64,000 bases of DNA from an uncultured Anaerolineae bacterium (GCA_934216615.1 CAKQCB010000003.1:310001-374000); one strand, 5' to 3'. Shown: positions 37,360 to 47,211, numbered from the stretch's first letter. Numbers and translations: made by a program. Notes: generated by a model from the sequence alone, not told the origin.

Positions 37360-38171
37360 CACGACGTGCTTATACTCAAAGAGCAAGTGGGGGCGGCAGC
37401 AGTTCGCGCCTTATCATCGGCATCGTGCTCGCGGTGATCGCACTCATCTCGTATTTCAGTTCACAACAGTACAACCCTGTCACGGGTGAAAACCAATACA
37501 TCAGCATCACGCCTGACCAAGAAATTGCGCTCGGTTTACAATCCGTCCCGTCGATGTTCCAAGAGTTTGGCAATGAAGTGAGAGACCCACAAATTGCGGC
37601 GTTGGTTGAAAACGTCGGTCAAAGTTTGGTCCGAGGTTCAATTGCCAACCAAACAGAATGGGAATGGGATTTCCACGCGATTGATAACGATCAAGTCATC
37701 AATGCGTTTGCTCTGCCCGGCGGGCAGGTCTTCATCACAACCGCGCTACTGAACGAATTTAATTCAGAAGATCAACTCGCAGGGGTGTTAGCCCATGAAA
37801 TTGTACACGTTCTAGCACGTCACAGCGCTCAACAGATTGCTAAAAGCGATTTGACCAATGGGCTGGTCGGCGCGATCGCCGTCGCTTCAGAAAATGCAAG
37901 CGCCGCCCAAACCGCCGCGATGATTGGTCAGCTCGTCAACATGAGCTATGGGCGCGATGCAGAAATTCAGTCTGATACGTTTGGGGTGTGTTTGATGGCA
38001 TCCGCAGGTTATGACCCAGAAGCCATGATCGAAGTGATGCAAATTCTTGCGAGTGCGGGTGGGGGTTCTGGCCAACCGGAGTTCTTCAGCACCCATCCCA
38101 ACCCAGATAATCGTATCGCCCGTATTCAAGAGACGATTCAAAATATCGATACTGCATGCGCCGTCCAATAA
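37356..38171 (+). CDS. M48-family zinc metallopeptidase
   Basis: 271-residue peptidase. An N-terminal membrane segment (about 18-36) anchors it, with the catalytic part outside. AHEIVHVLARH has the HExxH zinc motif (147-151), and MSYGRDAEIQSDTFGVCLM provides the third ligand Glu. This matches BepA/LoiP-like exported M48 enzymes, which act in envelope quality control. The terminator at 38196 follows. Confidence 0.86.
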   Translation: MTRRAYTQRASGGGSSSRLIIGIVLAVIALISYFSSQQYNPVTGENQYISITPDQEIALGLQSVPSMFQEFGNEVRDPQIAALVENVGQSLVRGSIANQTEWEWDFHAIDNDQVINAFALPGGQVFITTALLNEFNSEDQLAGVLAHEIVHVLARHSAQQIAKSDLTNGLVGAIAVASENASAAQTAAMIGQLVNMSYGRDAEIQSDTFGVCLMASAGYDPEAMIEVMQILASAGGGSGQPEFFSTHPNPDNRIARIQETIQNIDTACAVQ

Positions 38172-38195
38172 TAAATTACGGATCTATCCTTTAAA

Positions 38196-38238
38196 AACGA
38201 GAGAGGGTGCAGATTCTCGCACTCTCTCTCGTTTTTTA
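38196..38238. terminator. Bidirectional terminator
   Basis: A 15-bp stem with one G-U pair (38196-38210 with 38219-38233), an 8-base loop and a TTTTTT tail. It ends the M48 unit and, on the reverse strand (AAAA on the left), the GH3-GH16 gene. Confidence 0.85.
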
Positions 38239-38243
38239 TCAGG

Positions 38244-41200
38244 TTATTCTGCGAGTTGATACACCCGCACATAATCGACGATCATGCGCTGTGGGAACAC
38301 GGTTGTGTCGTCGGGGGAACCCGGCCAGTTTCCACCTACCGCCACATTCAAGATCATGAAGAAGTCATGATCAAATGCCCACGTGCGCCCGTTGAGATCG
38401 TTCGCGCTGAGCATAAAGAACAATTCACCGTCCACATACCAGCGGATCACGTTCGGGTCCCAATCAATCGCATAGATATGGAAGTCGTCAGCGAAGGCTT
38501 CGTCTGCATGCAGTGACCCGCCGATGCCCCCTGCGCCCGAATAGCCCGAACCGTGTACTGTGCCATGTACCGTTTGCGGTTCATAACCGACATTTTCTAA
38601 AATGTCGAGTTCGCCCGAACGAGGCCAACCAACTTGACGGAAATTTGCGCCCAACATCCAAAATGCGGGCCAAATCCCCTGCCCACGCGGAATTTGCGCG
38701 CGCATTTCGACACGTCCATAGGTGAACTCGACATTGTTTTCTGTGATGAGCCGTGCCGACGTATAACGGCATTGTCCATAATGACAGGTGGTGTTGGGCA
38801 GTGTTTCTTCAATCGCGGTGATGACCAAATTACCTTCACCATCTAGCGACGCATTTTCAACACGATCCGTATAATATTCCAGTTCATTATTGCCCCATCC
38901 ATGCCCGCCGATTTCAGCAGTCCAATTCTCGCTGTTCACGGGGGAACCTGCTTCACCTTCAAATTCATCTGACCAGAACAGTTCCCATTCGCGGGAATCC
39001 CATGTCACGCTGGTGTCAATCTCGACGATAGGCGTAGCCGTTGCCACAGGCGCAGCGCTAAAATCTTGCCCAACTTCAAAGAAGATCAAGCGTCCGAACA
39101 AACTGGGGTTCATATACGATTGGTCGCCCGGGTCAAAAATCGACCAAATCAGCTTGGTATCACGGTTGAGGCTCGACGCGGCATTCAAATGGACTTGAAA
39201 CCCGATTTCCCCTTCATGAATTGGCGTGACCGACCAAACATCACTTTCCAGCGGGACGGCGACTTCAACGGCATATCCCGTCTCGGTTTGGGTGACACGC
39301 ACCTGTGCATTCAATGACTCACCACGTACCCCGCCAATGACTTCTTCGCCTTCGGCCTGCCCAATGTTGAGCGGTGGAATGGTCAACTGCGCCACGCCAT
39401 CGGTATAGCTGGTCAGCTCTAAATTATCGGTGCCGTTCAGATAAAATTCTATCGAATCTTCGTTCCAGTAATCCGCGTTATGTTCGCCAGAGATGATGTT
39501 ATCGTCGGTGACATCTGCGCTCAGATACAGATATTCGGCATCAGCCGCCGCCGCAAAGCGCGCCGAGGCGACGTCCACCCCACGCGCTAACGTGACTTGA
39601 GGAATCCCCTGCCAGTCCGACAGGTCGCCATCTAAGGTGATGCTCACAGGGAACGGCGCATAATAGGTTTCGCCCATCAAACCTGTGGGCGCAAGCGCCC
39701 CTTCACTCGGTTCTTCTTCAACCGCAGGCGGGGCACATTCAATGGCTAACGCAACCCAATTGGATTCGCTCTCGTCCGTGGTCAAGCCGTAATCAAATGG
39801 GAACAGCGGTGCTTCACAGCCTTCGGTCGGCAGGGCGTCAAAATCAAAGGGCAGTTGGTCAATCGAACGAGGCCATGTGTAAGGCAAACGTCCCGTGAAC
39901 GGCAGGTCACCAAACAAGACATCAGCCACGCCCGCCCCTTCAGAACCCGGAAGCCACGCCGCCACAAATGCATCTGCTTGTAAGAGCGCATCGGTGATGA
40001 TGAGCGGGCGACCGGAAACCAGAATCACCACCAGTTTTTCACTCACCGCGCGCACACGGTTGATCGCGTTCAGGTCAGCAGGAGATAGTTCTAAAGCGCT
40101 GTCATCGCCTTCAAATTCGGCATAGGGTTCTTCGCCAATGACGACGATCCCAATATCGGCAATCAATGGGTTGCCGTCCGCATCGGTTTCTTCTTCAAAA
40201 CGTCCATAGCGGTCAAAACGCAGATCAGTGGTCTCTGAAAGCGCGGCTTCGATGCCGTCGCGAATCGTCGTTCCGATGGTTGTATTTCCCGCGCGTCCCT
40301 GCCATGAAATTGTCCACCCGCCGGATTGTATGCCGATGTTATCGGCGGCGGACCCCGCCAGAAACACCGTTTCAACATCCGCGCTTAAGGGCAAGGTGGC
40401 GTCGTCATTGCGTAACAACACCAGCGATTCGCTCACAGCTTGGCGAGCCACTTGACGATGTTCATCTGACCCGACGATTTCAAGCAAGGATTCATCCGCA
40501 TAGGGTTGATCGAATAAGCCCATCGCAAATTTCGCGCGCAGAATACGACGGACTGCGTCATCAATGCGCTCAATCGAAATATCGCCATTTTCAACCGCGT
40601 CGTGCATCACTTCGATGAAGCTTAAGAAGTCGTAAGGCACCATGTTCATATCCACGCCCGCATTGATCGATGTCACTACGGCGGTGTAATAATCATCGTC
40701 AATAGCGTTGATGGCTTCCCAGTCCGAGACGACGAAGCCATCAAAACCGAGTTCACCTTTAAGAACTTCTGTGAGCAGGTAATGTTGAGCGTGCATGTGC
40801 AGGCCACCCCAACTGGTGTACGATGCCATGACGCTCATCGCGCCCGCTTCAATCGCGCTGATGTACGGGGGCAAGTGGATTTCCCGTAAGGTCGCTTCAT
40901 CTACATCGGTGATGCCACGATCAATGAAGTTTTCGCCAAAAGGAGAAGTTCCCCAAACCGCGCCACCATCTCCAACAAAATGTTTGAGCGTGCCTAACAC
41001 GCTGAGCGGGTCGCTCAACGAGTCGCCTTGCAAGCCTTGCAAATAGGCCAACGCCAGCAGATTCACCAGATCGATATTTTCGCTGTAGCCTTCATACGTG
41101 CGTCCCCAACGAATATCTTGAGGGACAGCCAGCACAGGTGCATAATTCCAGTAGATGCCCGTTGCGATCATTTCAAGCGCGGTGATGCGCGCTGTTTCCC

Positions 41201-41630
41201 GCACCAAATCAGGATTGCGACTTGCCGCAAGCCCGATATTTTGAGGGAAAATTACCGCACCATAGACATTGTTGTTGCCGTGAATCGCATCGATGCCATA
41301 AATAAGCGGGATGCTTAACGGGGTGGATAACGCCGCATCTTGGAATTCATGCACCATCTCGACCCAATTCGATACGGTATTGGGCGAAGGCGATCCCCCG
41401 CCCCCACTGAGCACACCGCCGATAAAATAGGTGGCGACATCTTCAGCCGTGAGGCTATTTTTCTCGACGAGCGTCATCTGCCCAATTTTTTCTTCAAGGG
41501 ACATCTGCGCCAAAAGCGCTTCGATCTGCGCTTCGATGCTGTCCGCTTCTTGGGCAAACGAAGGCAAGCTCAGCATCAACAAGGCGCTGAGGCTGATCAA
41601 CATCAACCCTAATTTACGTGGAAGTAACAT
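38244..41630 (-). CDS. Secreted GH3-CBM9-GH16 multidomain beta-glucanase
   Basis: 1128 residues with a signal peptide ending LPSFA before QEAD. Residues 35-615 are GH3: nucleophile Asp303 in FVVSDWEAI, and GEEPYAEFEGD carries the presumed acid/base Glu. Residues 655-855 resemble family 9-type carbohydrate-binding modules (ITLDGDLSDWQ, EDSIEFYLNGTDN). Residues 880-1127 are GH16 with GELDILE (Glu1007, Asp1009, Glu1012), the catalytic E-x-D-x-x-E. The GH16 part should cut beta-1,3/1,4-glucans and the GH3 part release glucose, outside the cell. A single-chain fusion like this is uncommon. The GH3 gene upstream is in the same direction. Confidence 0.88.
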   Translation of the reverse strand: MLLPRKLGLMLISLSALLMLSLPSFAQEADSIEAQIEALLAQMSLEEKIGQMTLVEKNSLTAEDVATYFIGGVLSGGGGSPSPNTVSNWVEMVHEFQDAALSTPLSIPLIYGIDAIHGNNNVYGAVIFPQNIGLAASRNPDLVRETARITALEMIATGIYWNYAPVLAVPQDIRWGRTYEGYSENIDLVNLLALAYLQGLQGDSLSDPLSVLGTLKHFVGDGGAVWGTSPFGENFIDRGITDVDEATLREIHLPPYISAIEAGAMSVMASYTSWGGLHMHAQHYLLTEVLKGELGFDGFVVSDWEAINAIDDDYYTAVVTSINAGVDMNMVPYDFLSFIEVMHDAVENGDISIERIDDAVRRILRAKFAMGLFDQPYADESLLEIVGSDEHRQVARQAVSESLVLLRNDDATLPLSADVETVFLAGSAADNIGIQSGGWTISWQGRAGNTTIGTTIRDGIEAALSETTDLRFDRYGRFEEETDADGNPLIADIGIVVIGEEPYAEFEGDDSALELSPADLNAINRVRAVSEKLVVILVSGRPLIITDALLQADAFVAAWLPGSEGAGVADVLFGDLPFTGRLPYTWPRSIDQLPFDFDALPTEGCEAPLFPFDYGLTTDESESNWVALAIECAPPAVEEEPSEGALAPTGLMGETYYAPFPVSITLDGDLSDWQGIPQVTLARGVDVASARFAAAADAEYLYLSADVTDDNIISGEHNADYWNEDSIEFYLNGTDNLELTSYTDGVAQLTIPPLNIGQAEGEEVIGGVRGESLNAQVRVTQTETGYAVEVAVPLESDVWSVTPIHEGEIGFQVHLNAASSLNRDTKLIWSIFDPGDQSYMNPSLFGRLIFFEVGQDFSAAPVATATPIVEIDTSVTWDSREWELFWSDEFEGEAGSPVNSENWTAEIGGHGWGNNELEYYTDRVENASLDGEGNLVITAIEETLPNTTCHYGQCRYTSARLITENNVEFTYGRVEMRAQIPRGQGIWPAFWMLGANFRQVGWPRSGELDILENVGYEPQTVHGTVHGSGYSGAGGIGGSLHADEAFADDFHIYAIDWDPNVIRWYVDGELFFMLSANDLNGRTWAFDHDFFMILNVAVGGNWPGSPDDTTVFPQRMIVDYVRVYQLAE

Positions 41631-41741
41631 CTCTTATTCCTCAAATCATATTTTCAGGAAACTTTTGTCGGTGGGGGTTCGATGACAAACCACAAACATT
41701 CTCGTTGTGACGTTTCAATGACCGATCATCTACACTACAAC

Positions 41742-41769
41742 GTGAGGCAGATCATAAAACCTGCCTCAC
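41742..41769 (-). terminator. Stem-loop between the two GH3 genes
   Basis: The 9-bp arms GTGAGGCAG and CTGCCTCAC (41742-41750, 41761-41769) flank a 10-base loop. There is no T-tract. The same arms occur in the stem-loop at 27901-27936. Confidence 0.5.
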
Positions 41770-41782
41770 AAATACACGTTTT

Positions 41783-43567
41783 TTATAGGCCAAACCCAAA
41801 GGGGAATAATGGAGGTTCAGGGCTGGCTTTCAGCGCGGCGAACGGCACTTGGGACATATCGCGCGGCCATGAAACCGAAAGTTTTCCGGTGAATGGGAAG
41901 TCGCCAAACAACACATCTGCTAAGGCATTTCCCGCTTCAGAGCCGGGCAACCACGCGGCGATGAACGCATCCGCCAATTCCAGTTCTTCAGTGATGATGA
42001 GCGGACGGCCAGAGAGCAAGATCACCACGAGTTTGTGACAACGCGGGCGCATTTTCTTCACCAGCGCCTTATCCGCTTCAGACAAATACAGGTTGCTGTT
42101 ATCGCCTAAACCTTCTGCGTAAGGGGATTCGCCGACAAAGACAATGCCGACATCGGCGATTGTATCGCCACCAAAATCACCTTCAACATCATAGGCAAGC
42201 TCAGCATCATCGCCGACGGCTTCGCGTATGCCTGCGAACGCGGTTTTTCCGAGCGTGGTTTGACCGTGTTCGCCCTGCCATGTGATCGACCAGCCTCCAC
42301 ACTGCATGCCGATATCTTCAGCGCCTTTGCCCGCAAGCAAAATTTGGCTGGACTTAGAGAGAGGCAGAACTTGGTCAGCATTCTTCAACAAGACAAACGA
42401 CTTCCGCGCCGCTTCTCTAGCAACTTGACGATGGGGATCAGAGCCGAATTCAGGTAGATATTCCGCGACCCCAAACGGCTTTTCAAACAGACCGAGCCAT
42501 GCTTTTGTCAGCAGGATGCGTTCAACCGCGTCGTCAATACGTTCCATTGAAACCGCGCCCGTTTCGACCGCGTGGGTTAAGGTTTGGATGAACAGTTTAA
42601 AATCATACGGAACCATCACCATATCCACGCCTGCATTGATGGACATGGCGACGCTGACGTTATAATCAGGGTCGATTTGGCTCACCGCCATCCAGTCGGA
42701 AACGATGAAACCTTTCAAGCCCAGTTCATGCTTCAAAACGTCGGTCAGCAAATAACGGTGCGCGTGCATCTTCAAGCCTTGCCAGCTTGAAAAAGAGGCC
42801 ATGACATTCATCGCGCCTGCATCAATGGCGGCCTTGTATGGGGGCAAATGGACAGCGCGCAAGGTGGCTTCATCAAGGCGCGAATCCCCTTGATCAATCT
42901 TGTAATAATCGCCCGGCGCTTGCCAATTCCCGCTGATCCATTCGTAAGTTTTACTTGTTCCCCACTCTGTACCGCCGTCAGCCACATAATGTTTGATCGA
43001 CGCGAGCACAGACGGGTCAGCGTTTTGTAACCCTTCCATGTAGGCCAGCGCGAGTTCCGTCACCAAGTCGGTATCTTCGCTGAACCCCTCATATGTCCGT
43101 CCCCAGCGAATATCGTGCGGGACAGAAACCGCAGGGGCAAAATCCCAATGGACACCGGTTGCCAGCAATTCCTTCCGTGTAATATCCGCGATTCGACGGA
43201 GCAGGTCGGCGTCGCGGGTTGCGCCTAAACCGATGTTGTGCGGGAAGATCACCGCATCTTTAACGTTGTTATGACCGTGTACCGCATCAACACCATAGAT
43301 CAACGGAATTTTCAGACGGGTTTCGAGCGCAGCTTCTTGAAACGCCTGCACCATTTCCATCCATCCCGAAGCAGTATTCACTTCAGGGTTTCCACCACCT
43401 CCGCTCAAAACAGAGCCGATGAAATAGGTGGTCACATCTTCAGTGGACAAACTTCCCTTTTCAACTTGGGTCATTTGCCCTATTTTTTCAGCCAATGTCA
43501 TCTGCGCAACAAGGGCTTTGACATCAACCCCCTGTTGTAGATCGACTTGGGCTTTCTCAGCCTGCAT
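41783..43567 (-). CDS. GH3 beta-glucosidase (cytoplasmic)
   Basis: 594-residue GH3 enzyme without signal peptide. It parallels the GH3 part of the large secreted enzyme: GVDAVHGHNN, HDIRWGRTYEGFSEDTDL, GFIVSDWMAV with the nucleophile Asp, and GESPYAEGLGD for the presumed acid/base region. It should hydrolyse imported beta-glucooligosaccharides to glucose. It follows the importer permease by 33 bases and belongs to the LacI-controlled beta-glucan cluster. Ends at PLFPFGFGL, so it is a two-domain GH3 without C-terminal extension. Confidence 0.9.
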   Translation of the reverse strand: MQAEKAQVDLQQGVDVKALVAQMTLAEKIGQMTQVEKGSLSTEDVTTYFIGSVLSGGGGNPEVNTASGWMEMVQAFQEAALETRLKIPLIYGVDAVHGHNNVKDAVIFPHNIGLGATRDADLLRRIADITRKELLATGVHWDFAPAVSVPHDIRWGRTYEGFSEDTDLVTELALAYMEGLQNADPSVLASIKHYVADGGTEWGTSKTYEWISGNWQAPGDYYKIDQGDSRLDEATLRAVHLPPYKAAIDAGAMNVMASFSSWQGLKMHAHRYLLTDVLKHELGLKGFIVSDWMAVSQIDPDYNVSVAMSINAGVDMVMVPYDFKLFIQTLTHAVETGAVSMERIDDAVERILLTKAWLGLFEKPFGVAEYLPEFGSDPHRQVAREAARKSFVLLKNADQVLPLSKSSQILLAGKGAEDIGMQCGGWSITWQGEHGQTTLGKTAFAGIREAVGDDAELAYDVEGDFGGDTIADVGIVFVGESPYAEGLGDNSNLYLSEADKALVKKMRPRCHKLVVILLSGRPLIITEELELADAFIAAWLPGSEAGNALADVLFGDFPFTGKLSVSWPRDMSQVPFAALKASPEPPLFPFGFGL

Positions 43568-43600
43568 ACAGAATCCTTACTGCATTGGTATGCTAAAAAA

Positions 43601-44686
43601 TTATTTATCTACCCCAGTAATGACGATCCCTTGTATGAACACACGTTGCGCAAGGAAGAAAATTGTCAGGGGAAGAATCATCGAAATAATAGAAGCCGCT
43701 AAAATCAACTGAGGTTCACTGCTATACAAGCCGTTAAATTCGGTCAAACCTACTGTGATCGGGTTCGCTTGTCTGTTGCCTGCTAAATAAATGAGCGGGC
43801 CGAAGAAGTCATTCCATGCAAAGAAGAAATGGAATAACGCGACTGCCGTCAATGCTGGAACCGCTTGGGGCAAAATCACCGAAATGAAGGTACGGATCGG
43901 CCCTGCACCGTCGATCATCGCCGCTTCTTCTAATTCACGCGGGATGGTGAGGAAGTATTGGCGAAGCAAAAAGACGTTGTAGGCATTCCCAAACATCTGC
44001 GGAACGATGAGAGGAAGCCAAGTACCGCTCCACCCTAAAACGTTCACAAAAAACGCATACGTCGGGACGAGCGTCACAGCAGACGGTAAGATGATGGTTG
44101 AGATGAGAATGATAAAAAGCACATTCTTGAAGGGGAAACGGAAACGCGCAAACCCATACGCCACCATAGACGACGCGATCAGCGTCCCCGCCATCGTAAC
44201 AAACGCATACACCAACGTGTTCATTAACAGGCGCATGAAGTTGATGGTATTCCATGCACGCGGGTAGTTTTCAAACTCAAAAGCGACATTTGTGACGGGG
44301 CGCAGGGTACGCCATGAACCTTCCCATTCAAAGACCCCGGCATCAGGGTTATTGATGTCTAACAGTTCACTCGAACGGCGACCTGCATCGATCAGCGCGA
44401 CTTGGATGGTTCCGTTTTCCGTCGGCAGTTCATAAACATCATAACTTGCGCCTTCGTATTCGTATTTCACCGCTACCGAAGGCAAGATTGCCCCGCTAGA
44501 ATCCGCCGATTGCGCTTGTGATTTTAACGAGTTGATGAGGCCATACCCTAACGGCATGAGATAGACTGCGGCAATCATCAAGGCGATGAGCGTCACTGCT
44601 GCTTGGTTCAGCAACCGACGGCGACGACGTGCAACATGCCAAACGGAAAGGTCAGCCTGATTTTGTGGTTTTGACATCGCAGCCAT
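43601..44686 (-). CDS. Sugar ABC transporter permease, MalG type, with insertion
   Basis: 361-residue CUT1 permease. The standard parts are VTLIALMIAAVYLMPLGYG (first segment) and EEAAMIDGAGPIRTFISVIL (EAA loop). Residues 57-137 form an extra, non-hydrophobic stretch after the first segment, beta-rich, predicted to lie outside, compared with a shorter segment in the other MalG-type permeases here. It pairs with the 44690-45679 gene. Two ATGs four residues apart give similar starts. Confidence 0.88.
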   Translation of the reverse strand: MAAMSKPQNQADLSVWHVARRRRRLLNQAAVTLIALMIAAVYLMPLGYGLINSLKSQAQSADSSGAILPSVAVKYEYEGASYDVYELPTENGTIQVALIDAGRRSSELLDINNPDAGVFEWEGSWRTLRPVTNVAFEFENYPRAWNTINFMRLLMNTLVYAFVTMAGTLIASSMVAYGFARFRFPFKNVLFIILISTIILPSAVTLVPTYAFFVNVLGWSGTWLPLIVPQMFGNAYNVFLLRQYFLTIPRELEEAAMIDGAGPIRTFISVILPQAVPALTAVALFHFFFAWNDFFGPLIYLAGNRQANPITVGLTEFNGLYSSEPQLILAASIISMILPLTIFFLAQRVFIQGIVITGVDK

Positions 44687-44689
44687 GAT

Positions 44690-45679
44690 TTAGCGATCCT
44701 CCCCAGCGTAGTAAACCCAATAACGGGCGGTTGCGAACAAGAAAACCGTGATGATGAGCGCGATGATGAACATCAACCAAGCCAATGCAGCGCCGTATCC
44801 CATATTCTGGAAGGTGAACGCCTGTTTGTAGAAGTTCACCATGAAGAAGCGGGTTGTCCCTTCGGGGTAACCGCTCCCTTGGTTCAAAACAAACGGCACA
44901 ATGAAATATTGTAGTAAGCCTACAATACTTAAAATCAAGTTATAGAAGATGACGGGGGTGATCATCGGAATGGTGATATTCCACAAGCGTTTCCACCATG
45001 ATGCACCGTCAATTTCAGAAGCCTCATACAGTTCAGTGGGGACCCCTTGCAAACTGGCTAAATAAATCAGCATCGTATTGCCAATGCCCCATAAGCCGAT
45101 GAAGGTATATGAGATGTAAATCAAATTTGGACTGTCCAGCCAACGTAAGGCGCTTGTCCCCGTCGCCGGAATCCCGAAAATTTCAATGATTCGGTTTAAC
45201 CAACCTGTGCTTGGGTTCAAGACCTGTGACCAGATCAAAATAGCGGCGATGAGTGGAACCATCGTCGGCGCATAAAATAACGTTCTAAAAAAATTACGCC
45301 CTATCAAATGCTCAGAGTTCAGCAGAACCGCTAAAGCAAATGCGAGGATCATCCCTATGGGGAATGAGATTAAAGCAAATTTAAATGTGATGCCGAGGCT
45401 TGTCCACGTATTTGGGTCTTCAAAAAGCATGCGATGCCAATTGGCAAAGCCTACAAATTGTGCATCATCTGGCGATCCAAGCGTGAAGTTAAACATAGAG
45501 AAGATAAGCGAGGCGATCATCGGAACCAGATAGAAGATCAAGAAGCCGATAAGCCAAGGGCTGATAAAAAACAGACCCCATTTTGCTTCACGTCGCTGGG
45601 CAATGGACATCTTCGTCCGCTTGTTACCCTTTGAGCGCATATCATTCCGAGAAAGGTTAATTTCAGAGAGCATGTCCAT
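44690..45679 (-). CDS. Sugar ABC transporter permease, MalF type
   Basis: 329-residue CUT1 permease with six segments, beginning WGLFFISPWLIGFLIFYLVP; EAA loop ELYEASEIDGASWWKRLWNI. A start at residue 24 (MSIAQRR) is possible. It follows the binding-protein gene across a stem-loop and precedes the MalG-type gene by 3 bases. Confidence 0.9.
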   Translation of the reverse strand: MDMLSEINLSRNDMRSKGNKRTKMSIAQRREAKWGLFFISPWLIGFLIFYLVPMIASLIFSMFNFTLGSPDDAQFVGFANWHRMLFEDPNTWTSLGITFKFALISFPIGMILAFALAVLLNSEHLIGRNFFRTLFYAPTMVPLIAAILIWSQVLNPSTGWLNRIIEIFGIPATGTSALRWLDSPNLIYISYTFIGLWGIGNTMLIYLASLQGVPTELYEASEIDGASWWKRLWNITIPMITPVIFYNLILSIVGLLQYFIVPFVLNQGSGYPEGTTRFFMVNFYKQAFTFQNMGYGAALAWLMFIIALIITVFLFATARYWVYYAGEDR

Positions 45680-45715
45680 CGTAGTTAATCCCGCACCTAA
45701 GCGACTATGGGAGAG

Positions 45716-45748
45716 GATAAACCGCCCACACTGGGCAGGCGGTTTATC
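45716..45748 (-). terminator. Stem-loop between binding protein and permease genes
   Basis: The 11-bp arms GATAAACCGCC (45716-45726) and GGCGGTTTATC (45738-45748) enclose an 11-base loop. It lacks a T-tract, so mRNA stabilisation or weak termination is more likely than full termination. Confidence 0.65.
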
Positions 45749-45769
45749 TTAAGGAAGCTGATAATACGC

Positions 45770-47161
45770 TTAGCTACCAGCCGCGCTAAAAATAGCTTGT
45801 AGGTCAGTTAACAAACGATCAAGTTCTGCATCTACATCTGCATCGGCATTATTGTCTACAACTTGCGTGTATTCGTTGTAGCGTGCTGTAGTTTCAAGGA
45901 AAGCAGGCATCCCGTCTTCGTGGTTGGGCACGTCAGGATAGCTTTGTGATTGAACCACCACATCCCAATTGATGTCGAAGTTGGTGTTTGGATAAGCTTC
46001 GCTGAGGTTCGCGGCATAACGAGCGAAGAAGTCACCTTGCAAGCTCAAACGAGCGGGCATACCGTTGTAAATTTGTGCCATTTCGTCTGCTTTTTCGCCC
46101 AACAACCAAGCCAACACGGTGAAGGTTTCTTCCGGATGATCAGAAGATGCCATGATGCCGAAGGTGTCGGCGTGGAGTTTGGCGGTCGTCACATCGTTGT
46201 GTGCAGGAATTGGAGCAATATCCCAACCGGCGGTTAAGTCTGCTGTACCCCAACCCATGTACCACAAGTGGATGGGAACCATCGCAACATTGCCACTACC
46301 GAAAAAGTTACCCCCTGCGAGCAAGTCACTGCCTGCATAAGCACCACTTGGGTAGAAAGGTTGTTCACCGTACATCGCATCGTGAATCCAGTTTTCAGCT
46401 TCACGCCAAGCGTCAGGAATGATCGCGTTGCCGTCTTCATCGACGTAGTTACCCGCGCCAAACATAGTGTCACGGCCACGCACGTCGGTATGGCTGATGC
46501 CAAAACCCCATTGAATGATATTTTCAGCGTCGAATTCTTCTTCTGTTGCATCATAACCATTGGCATCAACAGTGAGAATACGGGCTAATTCACTTAATGT
46601 TTCAGTGTTCCAAGGACGTTCTTCGCCGTTTTCATCAATGTAAGGATCGCCGTAATTCGCGGGTGGATATGGCAGGTCCGCTTCGTCGAACAATTCTTGG
46701 TTGTACATCATGAAGTAGGGGAAAACAGCAAAGGGAATCCCTAACTGCCCTTGTTCGCCAAAGTTATAGAATTCAACCAAGGCAGGGTCAAAGTCGCTGA
46801 GGTCATAAGCGGTGGATTCGATCAGCGGAGCAAGGTCTAACCATGCGCCCGGGAAAGATTCACGGCCACGTGTGCCCATCGGCCCAACTAAGTCAGGCGC
46901 GTTGCCCGCGGCGATTTGTGTGCCCAACACATCATAGGCTTGGGCGTTGTCCACGATTTCCAAAACCAATTCGATTTCGGACTGCATGCTGTTGAATTCT
47001 TCAACGATGGCTTCTTGGGCGGCAATCGTCGGGGCGTCTGTACCCGCGCCAAGACCCACATACCAACGTACTTGAACACGTTCTTGTGCTTGTACCAGTC
47101 CAACGGAAAGTGCGGCGAACGCACCTACGACCAAAAGACTTCCAAATCTACTTTTACGCAT
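45770..47161 (-). CDS. Sugar ABC transporter substrate-binding protein (beta-glucan cluster)
   Basis: 463-residue family 1 binding protein. The signal peptide MRKSRFGSLLVVGAFAALSVGLVQA is followed by QERVQVRWYVG; no lipobox. FYNFGEQGQLGIPFAVFPYF and MYNQELFDEADLPYPPA are typical. AGGAG lies 7 bases before the ATG. A perfect LacI-type palindrome is 51 bases upstream (47212-47229). It likely binds beta-glucooligosaccharides released by the secreted GH3/GH16 enzyme. Confidence 0.9.
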   Translation of the reverse strand: MRKSRFGSLLVVGAFAALSVGLVQAQERVQVRWYVGLGAGTDAPTIAAQEAIVEEFNSMQSEIELVLEIVDNAQAYDVLGTQIAAGNAPDLVGPMGTRGRESFPGAWLDLAPLIESTAYDLSDFDPALVEFYNFGEQGQLGIPFAVFPYFMMYNQELFDEADLPYPPANYGDPYIDENGEERPWNTETLSELARILTVDANGYDATEEEFDAENIIQWGFGISHTDVRGRDTMFGAGNYVDEDGNAIIPDAWREAENWIHDAMYGEQPFYPSGAYAGSDLLAGGNFFGSGNVAMVPIHLWYMGWGTADLTAGWDIAPIPAHNDVTTAKLHADTFGIMASSDHPEETFTVLAWLLGEKADEMAQIYNGMPARLSLQGDFFARYAANLSEAYPNTNFDINWDVVVQSQSYPDVPNHEDGMPAFLETTARYNEYTQVVDNNADADVDAELDRLLTDLQAIFSAAGS

Positions 47162-47211
47162 TATTCATTCTCCTAACCTAGCTAATAATTTTCCACGCCT
47201 CAAACAGTGAT

